In this document: positions 8,992 through 18,350 of the stretch, one piece after another
How the letters are laid out: each line of letters starts with the position of its first letter
Position numbering within the stretch: position 1 is the stretch's first letter
NCBI RefSeq assembly: GCF_019710475.1
Contig: NZ_JAJFAX010000001.1
Coordinates: forward strand, 806,001 to 870,000
Direction of reading: 5' to 3'
From: Glycomyces sp. TRM65418
GTDB lineage: Bacteria > Actinomycetota > Actinomycetes > Mycobacteriales > Micromonosporaceae
DNA length: 64,000 nt
Notes under the pieces: generated by a model
Databases searched by the model: none
What the model was told of the DNA's origin: nothing
The model's input: the letters and a program-made list of their open reading frames with translations, nothing else
Program-made: the position numbers and the translations under genes

Positions 8992-9429
8992 CGGTCAAGC
9001 CTAGCCCGGGCGGGCGCGATCGGTCCCGGCGAAGCCCGCGAGTCGCCGGCGGACCGGGACCGGGTCCGTTACCGAGACGACGCCGAAAAAGCGGCGCCAC
9101 CACCGCGAAAAGCTCTTGCGTTTCCGATCGGGAAGCAGCATTCTGGGGACACCGGCGCGCCGTGTCGAACCCCGGCCGGGTTCGCGAGATTCACCGAGAC
9201 GGCCCCCGCCGGGACCCCGCACCGACTCTCCTACCGAGCCGACGCGGGGCGCGGCTCCCGCGGTAGTTCCGCCTCCCGGCGCCAAACGGGTCGGCGGTGT
9301 ACGACACCTCCCGCGGTCGAGCGCCCCGCCTGTCCAACCCAGGCGGCGTGCAGTCGCCCCGCGTCGGCTCACCAGTTCCCTCTCCCGCAGGCCTTCCAAG
9401 GCGCTGCGGATCTGGCGATGCGACGGCGT
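8992..9429. other. Gap without a convincing gene
   Basis: A 438-bp stretch between map and the membrane protein gene. Open frames exist (for example 9001-9399 minus) but they are Arg/Gly/Pro-rich with no recognisable domain and no good ribosome binding site. It presumably holds the map promoter; I see no clear terminator or operator. Confidence 0.5.
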
Positions 9430-9972
9430 CTAGGCGGCTTCGAGCGCCTTCGTGGGCGCCTCGGCGTCGGCTTCGGCGGCCGCGGCGGCCGCGGCCGACG
9501 CCTGGTCGGCGGTGACCTCCTGGGCGAGCCGCTCCCAGAGCATGCCGCCGGAGTGGGCGAGCGCGCCGACGATCGAGGGCACGAACGGCAGCACCCAGTC
9601 GGCGAGGAACCCCTGGTGCGGCACGTTGAGCACGAGGATGGCCGAACCGGCGCACAGCAGGCCCTGCAGCGTGCCGCGCCAGGCGGCGCGGGTGCCGTCG
9701 ATGACGGCCTCGCGGCGCTCGGCGGCCGGGTCGTGGAACTCCGAGAGCCCCGCGGCGTCCCGGCGGCCGAGATAGGCGCCGACGACGGCCTGCACGGCGG
9801 TCCCGGCGATCACCGCCGCGATGAGGCTGTTCTTGGTGACGACGTAGATCAGGGCGAAGAGCAGACCGCCGCCCAGGATCGTGAGCGCGCCCCTGATCCA
9901 GTCGGCCTTCTCGCCGGGGTACCAGTAGTACTTGGTGACGCCCTCGGATATCTGTCGTTCGATCTTCCCCAT
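9430..9972 (-). CDS. Membrane protein of unknown function
   Basis: A 180-residue protein. After a charged, aromatic N-terminus (MGKIERQISEGV, KYYWYPGEKADW) there are two adjacent hydrophobic segments (GALTILGGGLLFALIYVV and AVIAGTAVQAVVGAYLG), a charged loop, a third segment (LQGLLCAGSAILVLNV), possibly a fourth (FVPSIVGALAHSG), and an Ala-rich acidic tail. I do not recognise a family. The ATG at 9972 is chosen over the longer in-frame start because GGAAGGGGAG lies immediately upstream. It is on the same strand as ispG but more than 200 bp away, so probably has its own promoter. Confidence 0.78.
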   Translation of the reverse strand: MGKIERQISEGVTKYYWYPGEKADWIRGALTILGGGLLFALIYVVTKNSLIAAVIAGTAVQAVVGAYLGRRDAAGLSEFHDPAAERREAVIDGTRAAWRGTLQGLLCAGSAILVLNVPHQGFLADWVLPFVPSIVGALAHSGGMLWERLAQEVTADQASAAAAAAAEADAEAPTKALEAA

Positions 9973-10082
9973 GCCGGTGCTCCCCTTCCGCGGGTGCAGA
10001 TGACTGGTCCGCGCCTTCCACGCACGCAAGTCATTATGCGGGGCCCCGAACGGCGGCCAGGCGGAATCCCCTGAGTCCCTCG

Positions 10083-10098
10083 TGTGCGATATTGCACA
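10083..10098. promoter_or_regulatory. Small inverted repeat upstream of the membrane protein gene
   Basis: TGTGC-GATATT-GCACA, a 5-bp dyad around an AT-rich centre, lies about 110 bp upstream of the ATG at 9972. It could be an operator or part of a promoter. Support is positional only. Confidence 0.3.
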
Positions 10099-10204
10099 AC
10101 TTGGTCACTATGTCGGATTCCTGGTCGATCGGTGACGCCCTGAACTGCTGCCGGGCTCCAGCCTAGGGAAGCCCGCCGCGTTCATGAGTCGCCGATCCGA
10201 CAGA

Positions 10205-11386
10205 TCAGTGGACCTGTACGACCGGTCCGGTGAGCCCTTTGAGCTCCTCGGGGAGTTCGGCGCCCATCGCCTCGGCCAGTTTCAGGGCCTCCTCGATGAG
10301 GGTCTCGACGATCTGCGACTCCGGCACGGTGCGGATGACCTCGCCCTTGACGAAGATCTGCCCCTTGCCGTTGCCGCTGGCGACGCCGAGGTCCGCTTCG
10401 CGGGCCTCCCCGGGGCCGTTGACGACGCAGCCCATGACCGCCACGCGCAGCGGCACGGGCAGGCCTTCGAGACCGGCGGTGACCTGCTCGGCGAGCGTGT
10501 ACACGTCCACCTGGGCGCGGCCGCACGACGGACACGAGACGATCTCCAGGCCGCGCTCCCTGAGGCCCAGCGACTCCAGGATCTGGTTGCCGACCTTGAC
10601 CTCCTCGACCGGGGGGGCCGAGAGCGAGACGCGGATCGTGTCGCCGATGCCCTCGGCGAGCAGCGCGCCGAACGCCGCCGCGGACTTGATCGTGCCCTGG
10701 AAGGCGGGCCCGGCCTCGGTGACGCCCAGGTGCAGCGGGTAGTCGCACTGCTGCGACAGCAGCCGGTAGGCCTTGATCATGACCACCGGGTCGTTGTGCT
10801 TGACCGAGATCTTGATGTCGCGGAAGTCGTGCTCCTCGAACAGCGAGGCCTCCCACAGCGCCGACTCGACCAGCGCCTCGGGCGTGGCCCTGCCGTACTT
10901 CTGCATGAGGCGCTTGTCGAGCGACCCGGCGTTGACGCCGATGCGGATCGGCGTCCCGGTGTCCTTGGCCGCCTTGGCGATCTCCCCCACGCGGTCGTCG
11001 AACTGCTTGATGTTGCCGGGGTTCACGCGCACGGCGGCGCACCCGGCGTCGATGGCCGCGAAGACGTACTTCGGCTGGAAGTGGATGTCCGCGATGACCG
11101 GGATCTGCGACTGCTTCGCGATCACCTTGAGCGCGTCGGCGTCGTCCTGCGTCGGACACGCGACGCGGACGATCTGGCAGCCGGTGGCGGTGAGCTCGGC
11201 GATCTGCTGGAGCGTCGCGCCGATGTCAGAGGTGCGGGTCGTGGTCATCGACTGGACGCTGACGGGGGCGCCTCCGCCCACGAGCACGCCGCCCACGTTC
11301 AGCTGCCGGGTCTGGCGGCGCGGGGCGAGCGGTTCGATCTCGTAGTCGTGGCGCTTGGTGGGGATACCGAGGTTCACTGCGCTCAT
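10205..11386 (-). CDS. ispG: 4-hydroxy-3-methylbut-2-enyl diphosphate synthase IspG (GcpE)
   Basis: Seventh enzyme of the MEP isoprenoid pathway: converts the cyclic diphosphate MEcPP to HMBPP using a [4Fe-4S] cluster. The 393-residue protein has the TIM-barrel N-terminal part ([40 protein letters not shown]) and the C-terminal cluster domain with ligands in [11 protein letters not shown] and [14 protein letters not shown] at 11386 matches the family start; a GTG five codons upstream is also possible. It lies 28 bp after the M50 protease gene, in a run purU-dxr-rseP-ispG, so two MEP steps are encoded together. Confidence 0.97.
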   Translation of the reverse strand: MSAVNLGIPTKRHDYEIEPLAPRRQTRQLNVGGVLVGGGAPVSVQSMTTTRTSDIGATLQQIAELTATGCQIVRVACPTQDDADALKVIAKQSQIPVIADIHFQPKYVFAAIDAGCAAVRVNPGNIKQFDDRVGEIAKAAKDTGTPIRIGVNAGSLDKRLMQKYGRATPEALVESALWEASLFEEHDFRDIKISVKHNDPVVMIKAYRLLSQQCDYPLHLGVTEAGPAFQGTIKSAAAFGALLAEGIGDTIRVSLSAPPVEEVKVGNQILESLGLRERGLEIVSCPSCGRAQVDVYTLAEQVTAGLEGLPVPLRVAVMGCVVNGPGEAREADLGVASGNGKGQIFVKGEVIRTVPESQIVETLIEEALKLAEAMGAELPEELKGLTGPVVQVH

Positions 11387-11414
11387 GCGGCTAGTTTCCA
11401 CCTTGATTCGCGGG

Positions 11415-12677
11415 TTAGTTGAAGATAGTGATCGGGTTGACGATGTCGGCGGTGATTGTCAGCAGCATGAAGCCGCCCAGGAGGACGATGACAGCGTAGG
11501 TGAGCGGCATCAGCTTGAGGTAGTCGACACGCCCCGGGTCCGGCCGACCGCGTCTGGCCGCGACCCACGAGCGCGCCCGCTCGTACCAGGCGATGGCGAT
11601 GTGCCCGCCGTCCATGGGCAGGAGCGGCAGCAGGTTGAAGATGCCGATGAAGTAGTTCAGGACGACCAGCAGCATGAAGAACATCGCCCACTGCTCGTAC
11701 TGGACCATCTCGCCGCCCAGTCGCGAGGCGCCGACGACGCTCACGGGGGTGTCGTCACCGCGCTCGCCGCCCATGATCGCGTCCCACAGGGGCGGGATCT
11801 TCGAGGGCAGCTTGCCGAGGGCGATGAAGGTCTCCTTGAACATGTCGCCGGTGACGGCGAAGGTCTCGCCGACGCCGTCCAGCGGGCCGACGGCCACGGT
11901 GGGGCTGACGGCGGGATCGGTGTAGACGAAGACGCCGAGACGGGCGACGGTCTCGACGTCGCCGCCCTCGGTCTCGGCCTCGGCGGCGTAAGGGGTCACC
12001 TCGACGGTGCGCTCGGTGCCGCCGCTCGCGACGGTGACGGCGACCGGCTCGCCGGGGGTCAGCTCGGAGACCGTCGCGATGAGCGAGTCCCAGTCGGTGA
12101 CCTCGTCGTCGCCGACGGCGGTGATCGCGTCGCCGTCGGCGATCCCGGCCGCCTGAGCGGGGCCCTGGACCTGGCCTTCGGGGCAGTCCTCCGCAGTGCC
12201 GCCCTCGGCGGCGACGACGCATTCGGCGACCGAGACCCGCGCGGTCTCCTGTGACTCGGCGACCTGGTCGGCGTAGGCCGGGTTGGCGACGACGCCGACG
12301 AAGGAGACGAGGATCCACAGGGCGACGAAACCGAGGATGAAGTGGGTGACCGAGCCGGCGGCGAGCACGACGGTGCGCTGCCACAGGGGCTTGCGCCAGA
12401 AGACCCGCTTCTGGTCGCGCTCCTCGATCGGCTCCTCCTCCTCTTCGAGGGGGGTCATGCCGGTGATCTTGACGAAGCCGCCGAGCGGGATGCCCTTGAG
12501 GCCGTATTCGGTTTCGCCCTTGCGGAACGACCACAGGGTCGGGCCGAAGCCCACGAAGTACCGGGTCACCTTCATGCCGAAGGCCTTCGCGGTGAGCATG
12601 TGGCCGAACTCGTGGAGGCTCACGGAGATGAGGATCGCCAGCGCGAACAGGATGATCCCGGTGGTATAGGCCAGCAA
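11415..12677 (-). CDS. Site-2 intramembrane zinc metalloprotease (RseP/Rip1-like, M50)
   Basis: Membrane protease that cleaves anti-sigma factors or other substrates within the membrane. The 420-residue protein has the HEFGH zinc motif in the first span (residues 22-26), a second span following [12 protein letters not shown], a PDZ domain between about 170 and 240 ([16 protein letters not shown]), and the [11 protein letters not shown] motif (second metal-site Asp) in the penultimate membrane region. The start is TTG at 12677 with AAGGAG eight bases upstream. It sits between dxr and ispG, as in Mycobacterium and Streptomyces (Rip1 neighbourhood). Anti-sigma targets are possible; RsrA in this window is soluble and not an obvious one. 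Confidence 0.95.
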   Translation of the reverse strand: MLAYTTGIILFALAILISVSLHEFGHMLTAKAFGMKVTRYFVGFGPTLWSFRKGETEYGLKGIPLGGFVKITGMTPLEEEEEPIEERDQKRVFWRKPLWQRTVVLAAGSVTHFILGFVALWILVSFVGVVANPAYADQVAESQETARVSVAECVVAAEGGTAEDCPEGQVQGPAQAAGIADGDAITAVGDDEVTDWDSLIATVSELTPGEPVAVTVASGGTERTVEVTPYAAEAETEGGDVETVARLGVFVYTDPAVSPTVAVGPLDGVGETFAVTGDMFKETFIALGKLPSKIPPLWDAIMGGERGDDTPVSVVGASRLGGEMVQYEQWAMFFMLLVVLNYFIGIFNLLPLLPMDGGHIAIAWYERARSWVAARRGRPDPGRVDYLKLMPLTYAVIVLLGGFMLLTITADIVNPITIFN

Positions 12678-12692
12678 GTTTCGGTCTCCTTC

Positions 12693-13898
12693 TTAACGCT
12701 CGGACGCGTCCAAGACTAGCCTTCGGGCGCTCGCGCGCGCCCAGTTCTCCGCCTCGAGTACGTCTGCGACACTGCCGGGTCGTCCGAATTCCGGCGCGGC
12801 CTCGAGGACGGCCGCGATGGCGTCGACGATGCCGAGGAACGGGAGCCGTCCGTCGCGGAAGGCGGCGACGGCCTCTTCGTTGGCCGCGTTGTAGACGGCG
12901 GGCATGAGACCGCCGGCGCGGCCGGCGTCCTTGGCGAGGTCGACGGCCGGGAAGGCGACCCGGTCGAGCGGCTCGAAGTGCCAGTCGCAGGCCTTCGTCC
13001 AGTCGACGGGTCGGGCGGCGTCGGGGAGGCGGTCGGGCCAAGCGAGGGCGTGGCCGATGGGCAGGCGCATATCGGGGGGCGAGGCCTGCGCGATGGTGGA
13101 GCCGTCGGTGAACTCGACCATGGAGTGGACGACGGACTGCGGGTGGACGACGACGTCGATTCGGTCGTAGGGGACGTCGAAGAGCTCGTGGGCCTCGATG
13201 ACTTCGAGGGCCTTGTTGACCATGGTCGCGGAGTTGATGGTGACGACCGGGCCCATGGCCCACGTGGGGTGGGCGAGGGCCTGCTCGACGGTGACCTCGG
13301 CGAGCTGGTCGCGGGTCTTGCCGCGGAAGGGGCCGCCGGAGGCGGTGAGCACGAGCCGGGCGACGCGCTCCATGGCGCCCGAGCGCAGGCACTGCGCGAG
13401 CGCGGAGTGCTCGGAGTCGACGGGCACGAGCTGGCCGGGCCGGGCGACCTCGCGGACGAGCGGGCCGCCCGCGACGAGGGACTCCTTGTTGGCGAGGGCG
13501 ACCTGGCGTCCGGCTTTGAGGGCGGCGAGGGTCGGTTCGAGGCCGATGGACCCGGTGATGCCGTTGAGGACGGTGTGGCACGGCCAGGCGGCGAGTTCGG
13601 TCATGGCCGAGCGGCCGGCGATGAGCTTCGGGATCCGGGCGTCGCCGGAGGTCCAGCCCTGCTTGGTGGCGGCGGCGAACAGCCGGAGCTGGACGTCCTC
13701 GACGGCCTTGGCGTCGGCGACCGCCACGACGTCGACTCCCAGTTCGATGGCCTGCTCGGCCAGGAGCGCCGGGTTGCCGCCTCCGGCGCCGATGCCGACG
13801 ATGCGGTACTGCCCGGGGTTGGCGCGGACGATGTCGATGGCTTGGGTGCCGATGGAGCCGGTGGAGCCCAGGAGCACGATCTCGCGGATCAGAGTCAC
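12693..13898 (-). CDS. dxr: 1-deoxy-D-xylulose 5-phosphate reductoisomerase
   Basis: Second MEP-pathway enzyme: NADPH-dependent rearrangement of DXP to MEP. The 401-residue protein shows the NADPH-binding [14 protein letters not shown] at the N-terminus, the [12 protein letters not shown] loop, the metal/substrate motif [13 protein letters not shown], the TASGGPFRG flexible loop, and the C-terminal [11 protein letters not shown]. The frame is open far upstream, but GTG at 13898 is chosen because the family begins with [11 protein letters not shown] close to the N-terminus. It starts 14 bp after the purU stop and ends 15 bp before the start of the M50 protease gene, so it lies in one operon. 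Confidence 0.97.
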   Translation of the reverse strand: MTLIREIVLLGSTGSIGTQAIDIVRANPGQYRIVGIGAGGGNPALLAEQAIELGVDVVAVADAKAVEDVQLRLFAAATKQGWTSGDARIPKLIAGRSAMTELAAWPCHTVLNGITGSIGLEPTLAALKAGRQVALANKESLVAGGPLVREVARPGQLVPVDSEHSALAQCLRSGAMERVARLVLTASGGPFRGKTRDQLAEVTVEQALAHPTWAMGPVVTINSATMVNKALEVIEAHELFDVPYDRIDVVVHPQSVVHSMVEFTDGSTIAQASPPDMRLPIGHALAWPDRLPDAARPVDWTKACDWHFEPLDRVAFPAVDLAKDAGRAGGLMPAVYNAANEEAVAAFRDGRLPFLGIVDAIAAVLEAAPEFGRPGSVADVLEAENWARASARRLVLDASER

Positions 13899-13912
13899 GA
13901 ACTCATTATCCG

Positions 13913-14758
13913 CTAGCGGAAAACCACGGTCTTGGTGCCGTTGAGGAGGATGCGATCGTCCAGGTGGGCGGCGAGGCCCCGGGCCAGGCAGGTGGATTCG
14001 AGGTCGCGTCCGGCGGCCACCAGCTCGTCGGGGCTGTGCGCGTGGTCGACGCGGGCGACCTCCTGGTCGATGATGGGGCCCTCGTCGAGGTCGGCGGTGA
14101 CGTAGTGGCAGGTCGCGCCGATGAGCTTGACGCCGCGGGCGTGCGCCTGGTGGTAGGGCTTGGCGCCTTTGAAGCTCGGCAGGAACGAGTGGTGGATGTT
14201 GAGGATCTTGCCGGGCAGCTTGGCGCAGAAGTCCGAGGAGAGGATCTGCATGTATCGGGCGAGGACCACGGTGTCGATGTGCTCGGACTCGATGAGGTCG
14301 AGGATCCGCTGCTCCTGCGCGGCCTTCCCGTCCGGGCCGACGGGCAGGTAGTGGAACGGGACGCCGGAGGACGCGGCGAGGTCGGCCCAGTCGGGGTGGT
14401 TGGAGACGACGGCGGCGGCCTCGCCGTGCAGGGCGCCGATGCGGAAGCGGTACAGGAGGTCGTTGAGGCAGTGGCCCTGCTTGGAGGCCATGATGAGGAC
14501 GCGCCGCTTGACGGCGCGGTCGTGGAGCTGCCAGTCCATGTCGAACTCGCGGGCGATCTCGGCGAAGCCCACGGCCAGTTCGTCCCGCTCGGCAGCGGTC
14601 ATGAACTCCACTCGCATGAAGAAGCGACCGGAGGCGTGCTCGGAGAACTGCTGGGAGTCCTCGATGTTGGCGTCGCGGCGGGTCAGGAATCCCGAGACGG
14701 CGTACACGATGCCGAGACGGTCGGGGCACGAGAGCGTGAGCACGAACTGGCTGGTCAT
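13913..14758 (-). CDS. purU: Formyltetrahydrofolate deformylase
   Basis: Hydrolyses 10-formyl-THF to formate and THF, balancing one-carbon pools. The 281-residue protein has an N-terminal ACT domain (about 1-85, with [17 protein letters not shown]) and a C-terminal formyltransferase-like domain. Catalytic residues are visible in [20 protein letters not shown] (Asn, His) and [16 protein letters not shown] (Asp). The ATG at 14758 has GGTGGG directly upstream. It is the first gene of the minus-strand run into dxr; a strong terminator at 14850-14889 separates it from the upstream sugar transporter operon. Confidence 0.96.
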   Translation of the reverse strand: MTSQFVLTLSCPDRLGIVYAVSGFLTRRDANIEDSQQFSEHASGRFFMRVEFMTAAERDELAVGFAEIAREFDMDWQLHDRAVKRRVLIMASKQGHCLNDLLYRFRIGALHGEAAAVVSNHPDWADLAASSGVPFHYLPVGPDGKAAQEQRILDLIESEHIDTVVLARYMQILSSDFCAKLPGKILNIHHSFLPSFKGAKPYHQAHARGVKLIGATCHYVTADLDEGPIIDQEVARVDHAHSPDELVAAGRDLESTCLARGLAAHLDDRILLNGTKTVVFR

Positions 14759-14849
14759 CCCACCAATGATACGGACGGGCCCGGTGAGGCGGCGACCCGC
14801 GTCGGCCGCCGGCGGGGGACGCCGCCGCGACGGCCGCTCGGCGCGCGGC

Positions 14850-14889
14850 GCGGGCCCGGGCGCGGCTGTCGAGCCGCGCCCGGGCCCGC
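14850..14889 (-). terminator. Terminator of the sugar transporter operon
   Basis: A perfect 18-bp GC stem (14850-14867 with 14872-14889) around a GTCG loop begins 17 bp past the end of the sugar-binding protein gene and lies about 90 bp upstream of purU. Confidence 0.85.
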
Positions 14890-14905
14890 CCGGTTCACGC
14901 TGTCG

Positions 14906-16213
14906 CTAGGCGCCGATGGCCGTGCTGGTCTGCTCGATGAACGCCGTGGTGGTCTCCTCCACGGTCGTCTGGTCGAACAGCAGGGTCTCGTACAGGCCCA
15001 GCATGATGTCGGCGACGCCGCCCGCGCCGACCGGCGGCACCGGCGGGCCCTCGGCCAGGTCGGGGGTGAGCGCGGCGATGAAGTCGGCGCTGAGCTTCTG
15101 GTCCGGCGTCAGCATCGGGAGGATCCGCTCCCGCTGCTCGATGTTCGAGGGCAGGCCCCGGTCGCCGAGCATGAGGTCGATCGACTCGTCGCTGTTGAGC
15201 AGGAAGTCCACGAGCTTCGCCGCGGCCGCCTGGTCCGAGGTGGTCCGGGCGACCGACCAGTACATGGCCGACTTGAGGTACATGCCCGGCTGGGTGCCCG
15301 CGGTCTCCCCGGGGATGCGCAGGAGCACCAGGTCGCCGCCGAGGACCTCCTGGATCGCGCCGACCTGGTTGGTCCAGTAGAACTCGGAGACGCCGGTGCC
15401 GGTGGCGAGCGGGGCCTGGTCCTGGCCGGCCGCGTAGCCCTCGACGATCCTGGTGGCGTCGGGGATCGCCCCGGCGTCGCGCAGGTCGACGACCATCTGC
15501 CACCACTCGTTCATGGTCGCCTCGGTGAACCCGAGCTTCCCGTCCGGCGTGTAGAGGCTCTCGCCCCGCTGGCGCGCGAACACGTTGAACAGCGACTCGT
15601 TGTTGAACGAGATGCCCGAGTTGCCGATCGCGTCGCCCGCGGCCGAGAGGTCGGTGGTCCACTGCGCGAAGTCGGCCCAGGTCCAGTTGAGGTCGTCGGG
15701 CATGGCCATGCCCGCCGCTTCCACCAGGACCGGGTTGACCATGAGCGTCAGCGAGTTCACGCCGGTGGCGATGCCGTAGGTCTTGCCGTCGAGCTGGCCG
15801 GTCGCGAGCGTGCCCTCTTCGATGTTGGACAGGTCCACGTCGAGGTCCTCGAACGCCATCAGGGCGTTCTTGTCGGCGTAGTCGCGGAGGTACCGCTCGT
15901 CCTGCTGCATGACGTCGGGGGCGTTGTTGCCCGAGACCGAGACGTTCAGGGCGTCCCAGTAGGCGTCGAACTCGTTCGGGCTGGGCTTGATCGTGATGCC
16001 CTCGTTGGCGGCGGTGAAGGCGTCGATGATCTGCTGGGTGTACTGGTGGCGCGGGTCCGAGCCCCACCACCAGAAGTCCAGCTCGCCGTCGCCTTCGTCG
16101 GACCCGCCGCCGTCGTTGCCGCAGGCCGCGAGGAGGGGTGCGGCCGCGGCACCGAAGATGCCGGCTTTCGCGAGCGCTCGCCTGGAGACGCCCGAGGGGT
16201 TGGATGACTGCAT
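14906..16213 (-). CDS. Sugar ABC transporter substrate-binding lipoprotein (CUT1)
   Basis: Extracellular solute-binding protein, family 1, presenting an oligosaccharide to the two permeases encoded upstream. The 435-residue protein has a twin-arginine signal (SRRALAKAGIFGAAAAP) ending in lipobox LLAAC, so it is probably Tat-exported and lipid-anchored. The mature part has the family hallmarks LDFWWWGSDP, IDAFTAANEGITIKP, YWDALNVSV and a C-terminal GVADIMLGLYETL. Aromatic residues near the N-terminus (WWW) suggest carbohydrate stacking. ATG at 16213 follows AAAGGA. It is the last gene of the operon; the sugar is not determinable from sequence, though the operator site links it to the pectin genes. 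Confidence 0.93.
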   Translation of the reverse strand: MQSSNPSGVSRRALAKAGIFGAAAAPLLAACGNDGGGSDEGDGELDFWWWGSDPRHQYTQQIIDAFTAANEGITIKPSPNEFDAYWDALNVSVSGNNAPDVMQQDERYLRDYADKNALMAFEDLDVDLSNIEEGTLATGQLDGKTYGIATGVNSLTLMVNPVLVEAAGMAMPDDLNWTWADFAQWTTDLSAAGDAIGNSGISFNNESLFNVFARQRGESLYTPDGKLGFTEATMNEWWQMVVDLRDAGAIPDATRIVEGYAAGQDQAPLATGTGVSEFYWTNQVGAIQEVLGGDLVLLRIPGETAGTQPGMYLKSAMYWSVARTTSDQAAAAKLVDFLLNSDESIDLMLGDRGLPSNIEQRERILPMLTPDQKLSADFIAALTPDLAEGPPVPPVGAGGVADIMLGLYETLLFDQTTVEETTTAFIEQTSTAIGA

Positions 16214-16255
16214 CGTCTTCGTCCTTTCAGGACTATGTGAGGGTTGGTTGCCGTG

Positions 16256-17149
16256 TTATTTGATGCCGGTGGTGGCGATGCCTCGCACGAGGTACCGCTG
16301 GCCGGCGAGGAAGAACCCGAAGATCGGGCCGAGTGCGACGATCGACATCGCGAACAGCGCGCCCCAGTTGGTCGTGCCCGTGGAGTCCATGAAGAGCCGC
16401 AGGGCCAGTGGCACGGTCTGGAGGTCGACGTCCCGCAGATAGATCAGCTGCGAGTAGAAATCGTTCCACGTCCAGATGAACGTGAAGATGGCGGTCGTCG
16501 CCAGCGCGGGCATGCACAGCGGCATGATGACGCGCAGGTAGGTGCCCCAGTAGCCGCAGCCGTCGATCGAGGCGGCCTCGTCGAGCTCCTTCGGGAGGCC
16601 CCGGATGAACTGGACCATGAGGAACACGAAGAACGCGTCCGTGGCCAGGAGCTTGGGGACGATGAGCGGCCAGAAGGTGTCGACCCAGCCGAGGTTGTTG
16701 AACAGGATGTACTGCGGGATGATCACGACGTGGATCGGCAGCATGATGGTGCCGAGCATGATCGCGAAGAGCATGCCGCGCATCGGGAAGCGGAGCCGCG
16801 CGAAGGCGTAGGCCGCCATCGAGCAGGACACCAGGTTGCCGATGATGGACCCGGCCACGATGACCATCGAGTTGAAGATGTACTTCTCGAACGGGTGCGG
16901 CAGGGCGTTCCAGCCCTCGGTGTAGTTGCTCCACTCCCAGGTCGAGGGGATGAGCCCGGGGTCGGAGAAGATCTCCTCGATGGGCTTGAAGCTGGCCGAG
17001 AGCATCCACAGCAGCGGATAGATCATGACCATCGCCGCCGCGGTGAGCAGCAGGTGGAAGACGAAGCGTCGGACGCCGACGGAGAGATGGCGCTCGCGGC
17101 CCTTGGACTTCGGGCGGGCGGGGGTCGGAGTCTCAGTCATTGTCGCCAT
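16256..17149 (-). CDS. Sugar ABC transporter permease (MalG-type)
   Basis: Inner-membrane permease of a CUT1 sugar importer, 297 residues with six predicted spans beginning at FHLLLTAAAMVMIYPLLWML. The ATPase-docking EAA loop is visible as ELDEAASIDGCGYWGTYLRV. The C-terminus ends near FFLAGQRYLVRGIATTGIK, the typical MalG-type ending. The ATG at 17149 overlaps the previous permease gene by 17 bp; an ATG at 17140 would overlap by 8 bp. It is co-transcribed with the other permease and binding protein. No ATPase is encoded with them, so a shared ATPase (MsiK-type) elsewhere in the genome is expected. Confidence 0.95.
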   Translation of the reverse strand: MATMTETPTPARPKSKGRERHLSVGVRRFVFHLLLTAAAMVMIYPLLWMLSASFKPIEEIFSDPGLIPSTWEWSNYTEGWNALPHPFEKYIFNSMVIVAGSIIGNLVSCSMAAYAFARLRFPMRGMLFAIMLGTIMLPIHVVIIPQYILFNNLGWVDTFWPLIVPKLLATDAFFVFLMVQFIRGLPKELDEAASIDGCGYWGTYLRVIMPLCMPALATTAIFTFIWTWNDFYSQLIYLRDVDLQTVPLALRLFMDSTGTTNWGALFAMSIVALGPIFGFFLAGQRYLVRGIATTGIK

Positions 17150-18134
17150 AGAACACCCAGAATTTCGACATCAGGAAGTTGAGCGCGGTGAAGATCGCGA
17201 TGATGGCCAGCAGGAGCCAGGCGATGGCCGAGGCGTAGCCCATGTTGAACTGGGTGAAGCCCTGGTCGTAGAGGTACAGCGTCAGGAACAGCGTGGAGTC
17301 GGCCGGGCCGCCTCTGCCGCCGGAGACGATGAACGCCTGGGTGAACGACTGGAACGAGTTGATGATCTGCAGGACGAAGTTGAAGAAGATGATCGGGGTC
17401 AGCAGCGGGATGGTGACGCTGAAGAACCGTCGCATGACCCCGGCGCCGTCGACCTTGGCCGCTTCGTAGTACATGGTCGGGATCTGCCGCAGGCCGGCGA
17501 GGAAGATGATCATCGGGGACCCGAAGGTCCACACGTGCAGGATGATCAGCGTCCCCAGGGCGTAGTCGGGGTGGGAGACCCAGCCCTCGCCCTGGATGCC
17601 GACGAGCGCGAGCAGCTGGTTCACCAGGCCCTCGGTGCCGAAGACCTGGCGCCACATGATCGCGATGGCGACCGAGGCGCCCAGGAGCGAGGGCAGGTAG
17701 AACACCGAGCGGTAGAAGGCCATGCCGCGCAGGCCCCGGTCCAGGATGATCGCGAGCAGGAGCGCGGCCGCGAGCTGGAGCGGGACGGACACGAACGTGT
17801 AGATCGCGGTGACCTTGATCGACTGGGCCAGGCGCGGGTCGTCGAGCATCTGCGCGTAGTTCTCCCCGCCGACCCATTCGCCGTAGCCGAGGCTGTAGTC
17901 GGTGAACGACAGGTAGAACGAGGCGATCATGGGGCCGATGGTGATGGCCAGGAGGCCGAGCAACCAGGGCGAGAGGAAGCTCAGGGCGGCCCACCGCTCG
18001 CGGGAGCGGATGGTGGTGCCGGTCTTCCCGCGAGCCCGGTTGGGGCTCGGCGAGGGTGCGGAGGCCGCGGGCTCGGGAGGGGCACCCGAGCTGCGCGGCT
18101 TCGGGCGCACCACAGCGACATCGTTGTCGGTCAT
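17133..18134 (-). CDS. Sugar ABC transporter permease (MalF-type)
   Basis: First gene of the CUT1 importer operon. The 333-residue protein has a roughly 45-residue cytoplasmic Pro/Ser-rich N-terminus, then six membrane spans starting at LSFLSPWLLGLLAITIGPM. The EAA loop is MYYEAAKVDGAGVMRRFFSV. The C-terminal spans (IAWLLLAIIAIFTALNFL) and short tail are normal for the family. ATG at 18134 follows GAAAGG. Its promoter at 18180-18209 has a LacI-type operator between the -35 and -10 boxes, so expression is expected to respond to sugar availability. Confidence 0.95.
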   Translation of the reverse strand: MTDNDVAVVRPKPRSSGAPPEPAASAPSPSPNRARGKTGTTIRSRERWAALSFLSPWLLGLLAITIGPMIASFYLSFTDYSLGYGEWVGGENYAQMLDDPRLAQSIKVTAIYTFVSVPLQLAAALLLAIILDRGLRGMAFYRSVFYLPSLLGASVAIAIMWRQVFGTEGLVNQLLALVGIQGEGWVSHPDYALGTLIILHVWTFGSPMIIFLAGLRQIPTMYYEAAKVDGAGVMRRFFSVTIPLLTPIIFFNFVLQIINSFQSFTQAFIVSGGRGGPADSTLFLTLYLYDQGFTQFNMGYASAIAWLLLAIIAIFTALNFLMSKFWVFYGDND

Positions 18135-18179
18135 AAGGTATTGGGACCTTTCGGAGGGGGTTGGCTCCTAGATCACATC

Positions 18180-18209
18180 AGGCTATGCAACCGCTTGCCC
18201 GATTGTCAA
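18180..18209 (-). promoter_or_regulatory. Promoter with LacI-type operator for the sugar transporter operon
   Basis: On the minus strand a perfect -35 TTGACA (18209-18204) is followed after 18 bases by TAGCCT (18185-18180). Between them lies GCAAGCGGTTGC (plus strand GCAACCGCTTGC, 18187-18198), with dyad half-sites GCAA/TTGC around a CG-containing core as in LacI/GalR-family operators. Repressor binding there would block RNA polymerase. The start codon is about 46 bp further downstream. Confidence 0.65.
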
Positions 18210-18306
18210 TGGCTCAACTTAAATTCGTGGATATTGTTTGCATCGCCGTCCGACACCGGCCCCACAGATGAGCGAACACCTCTTCCGTCACTCCAGGCAC
18301 GCGGAA

Positions 18307-18336
18307 CGGCCCGCCCGGAGCGATCCGGGCGGGCCG
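18307..18336 (-). terminator. Terminator downstream of the MMPL gene
   Basis: Perfect 13-bp stem (18307-18319 with 18324-18336) and GCGA loop, starting 14 bp past the MMPL stop codon. Confidence 0.8.
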
Positions 18337-18350
18337 CGGTTCCCCGGTGG

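Noticed and set aside
9001-9399. 132-codon minus-strand frame in the gap after map
   Set aside because: Arg/Gly-rich, no ribosome binding site and no family likeness; probably not a gene.
14906-18134. Horizontal transfer of the sugar transporter operon
   Set aside because: Base composition and codon use look like the neighbours, and there are no mobile element remnants or flanking repeats.
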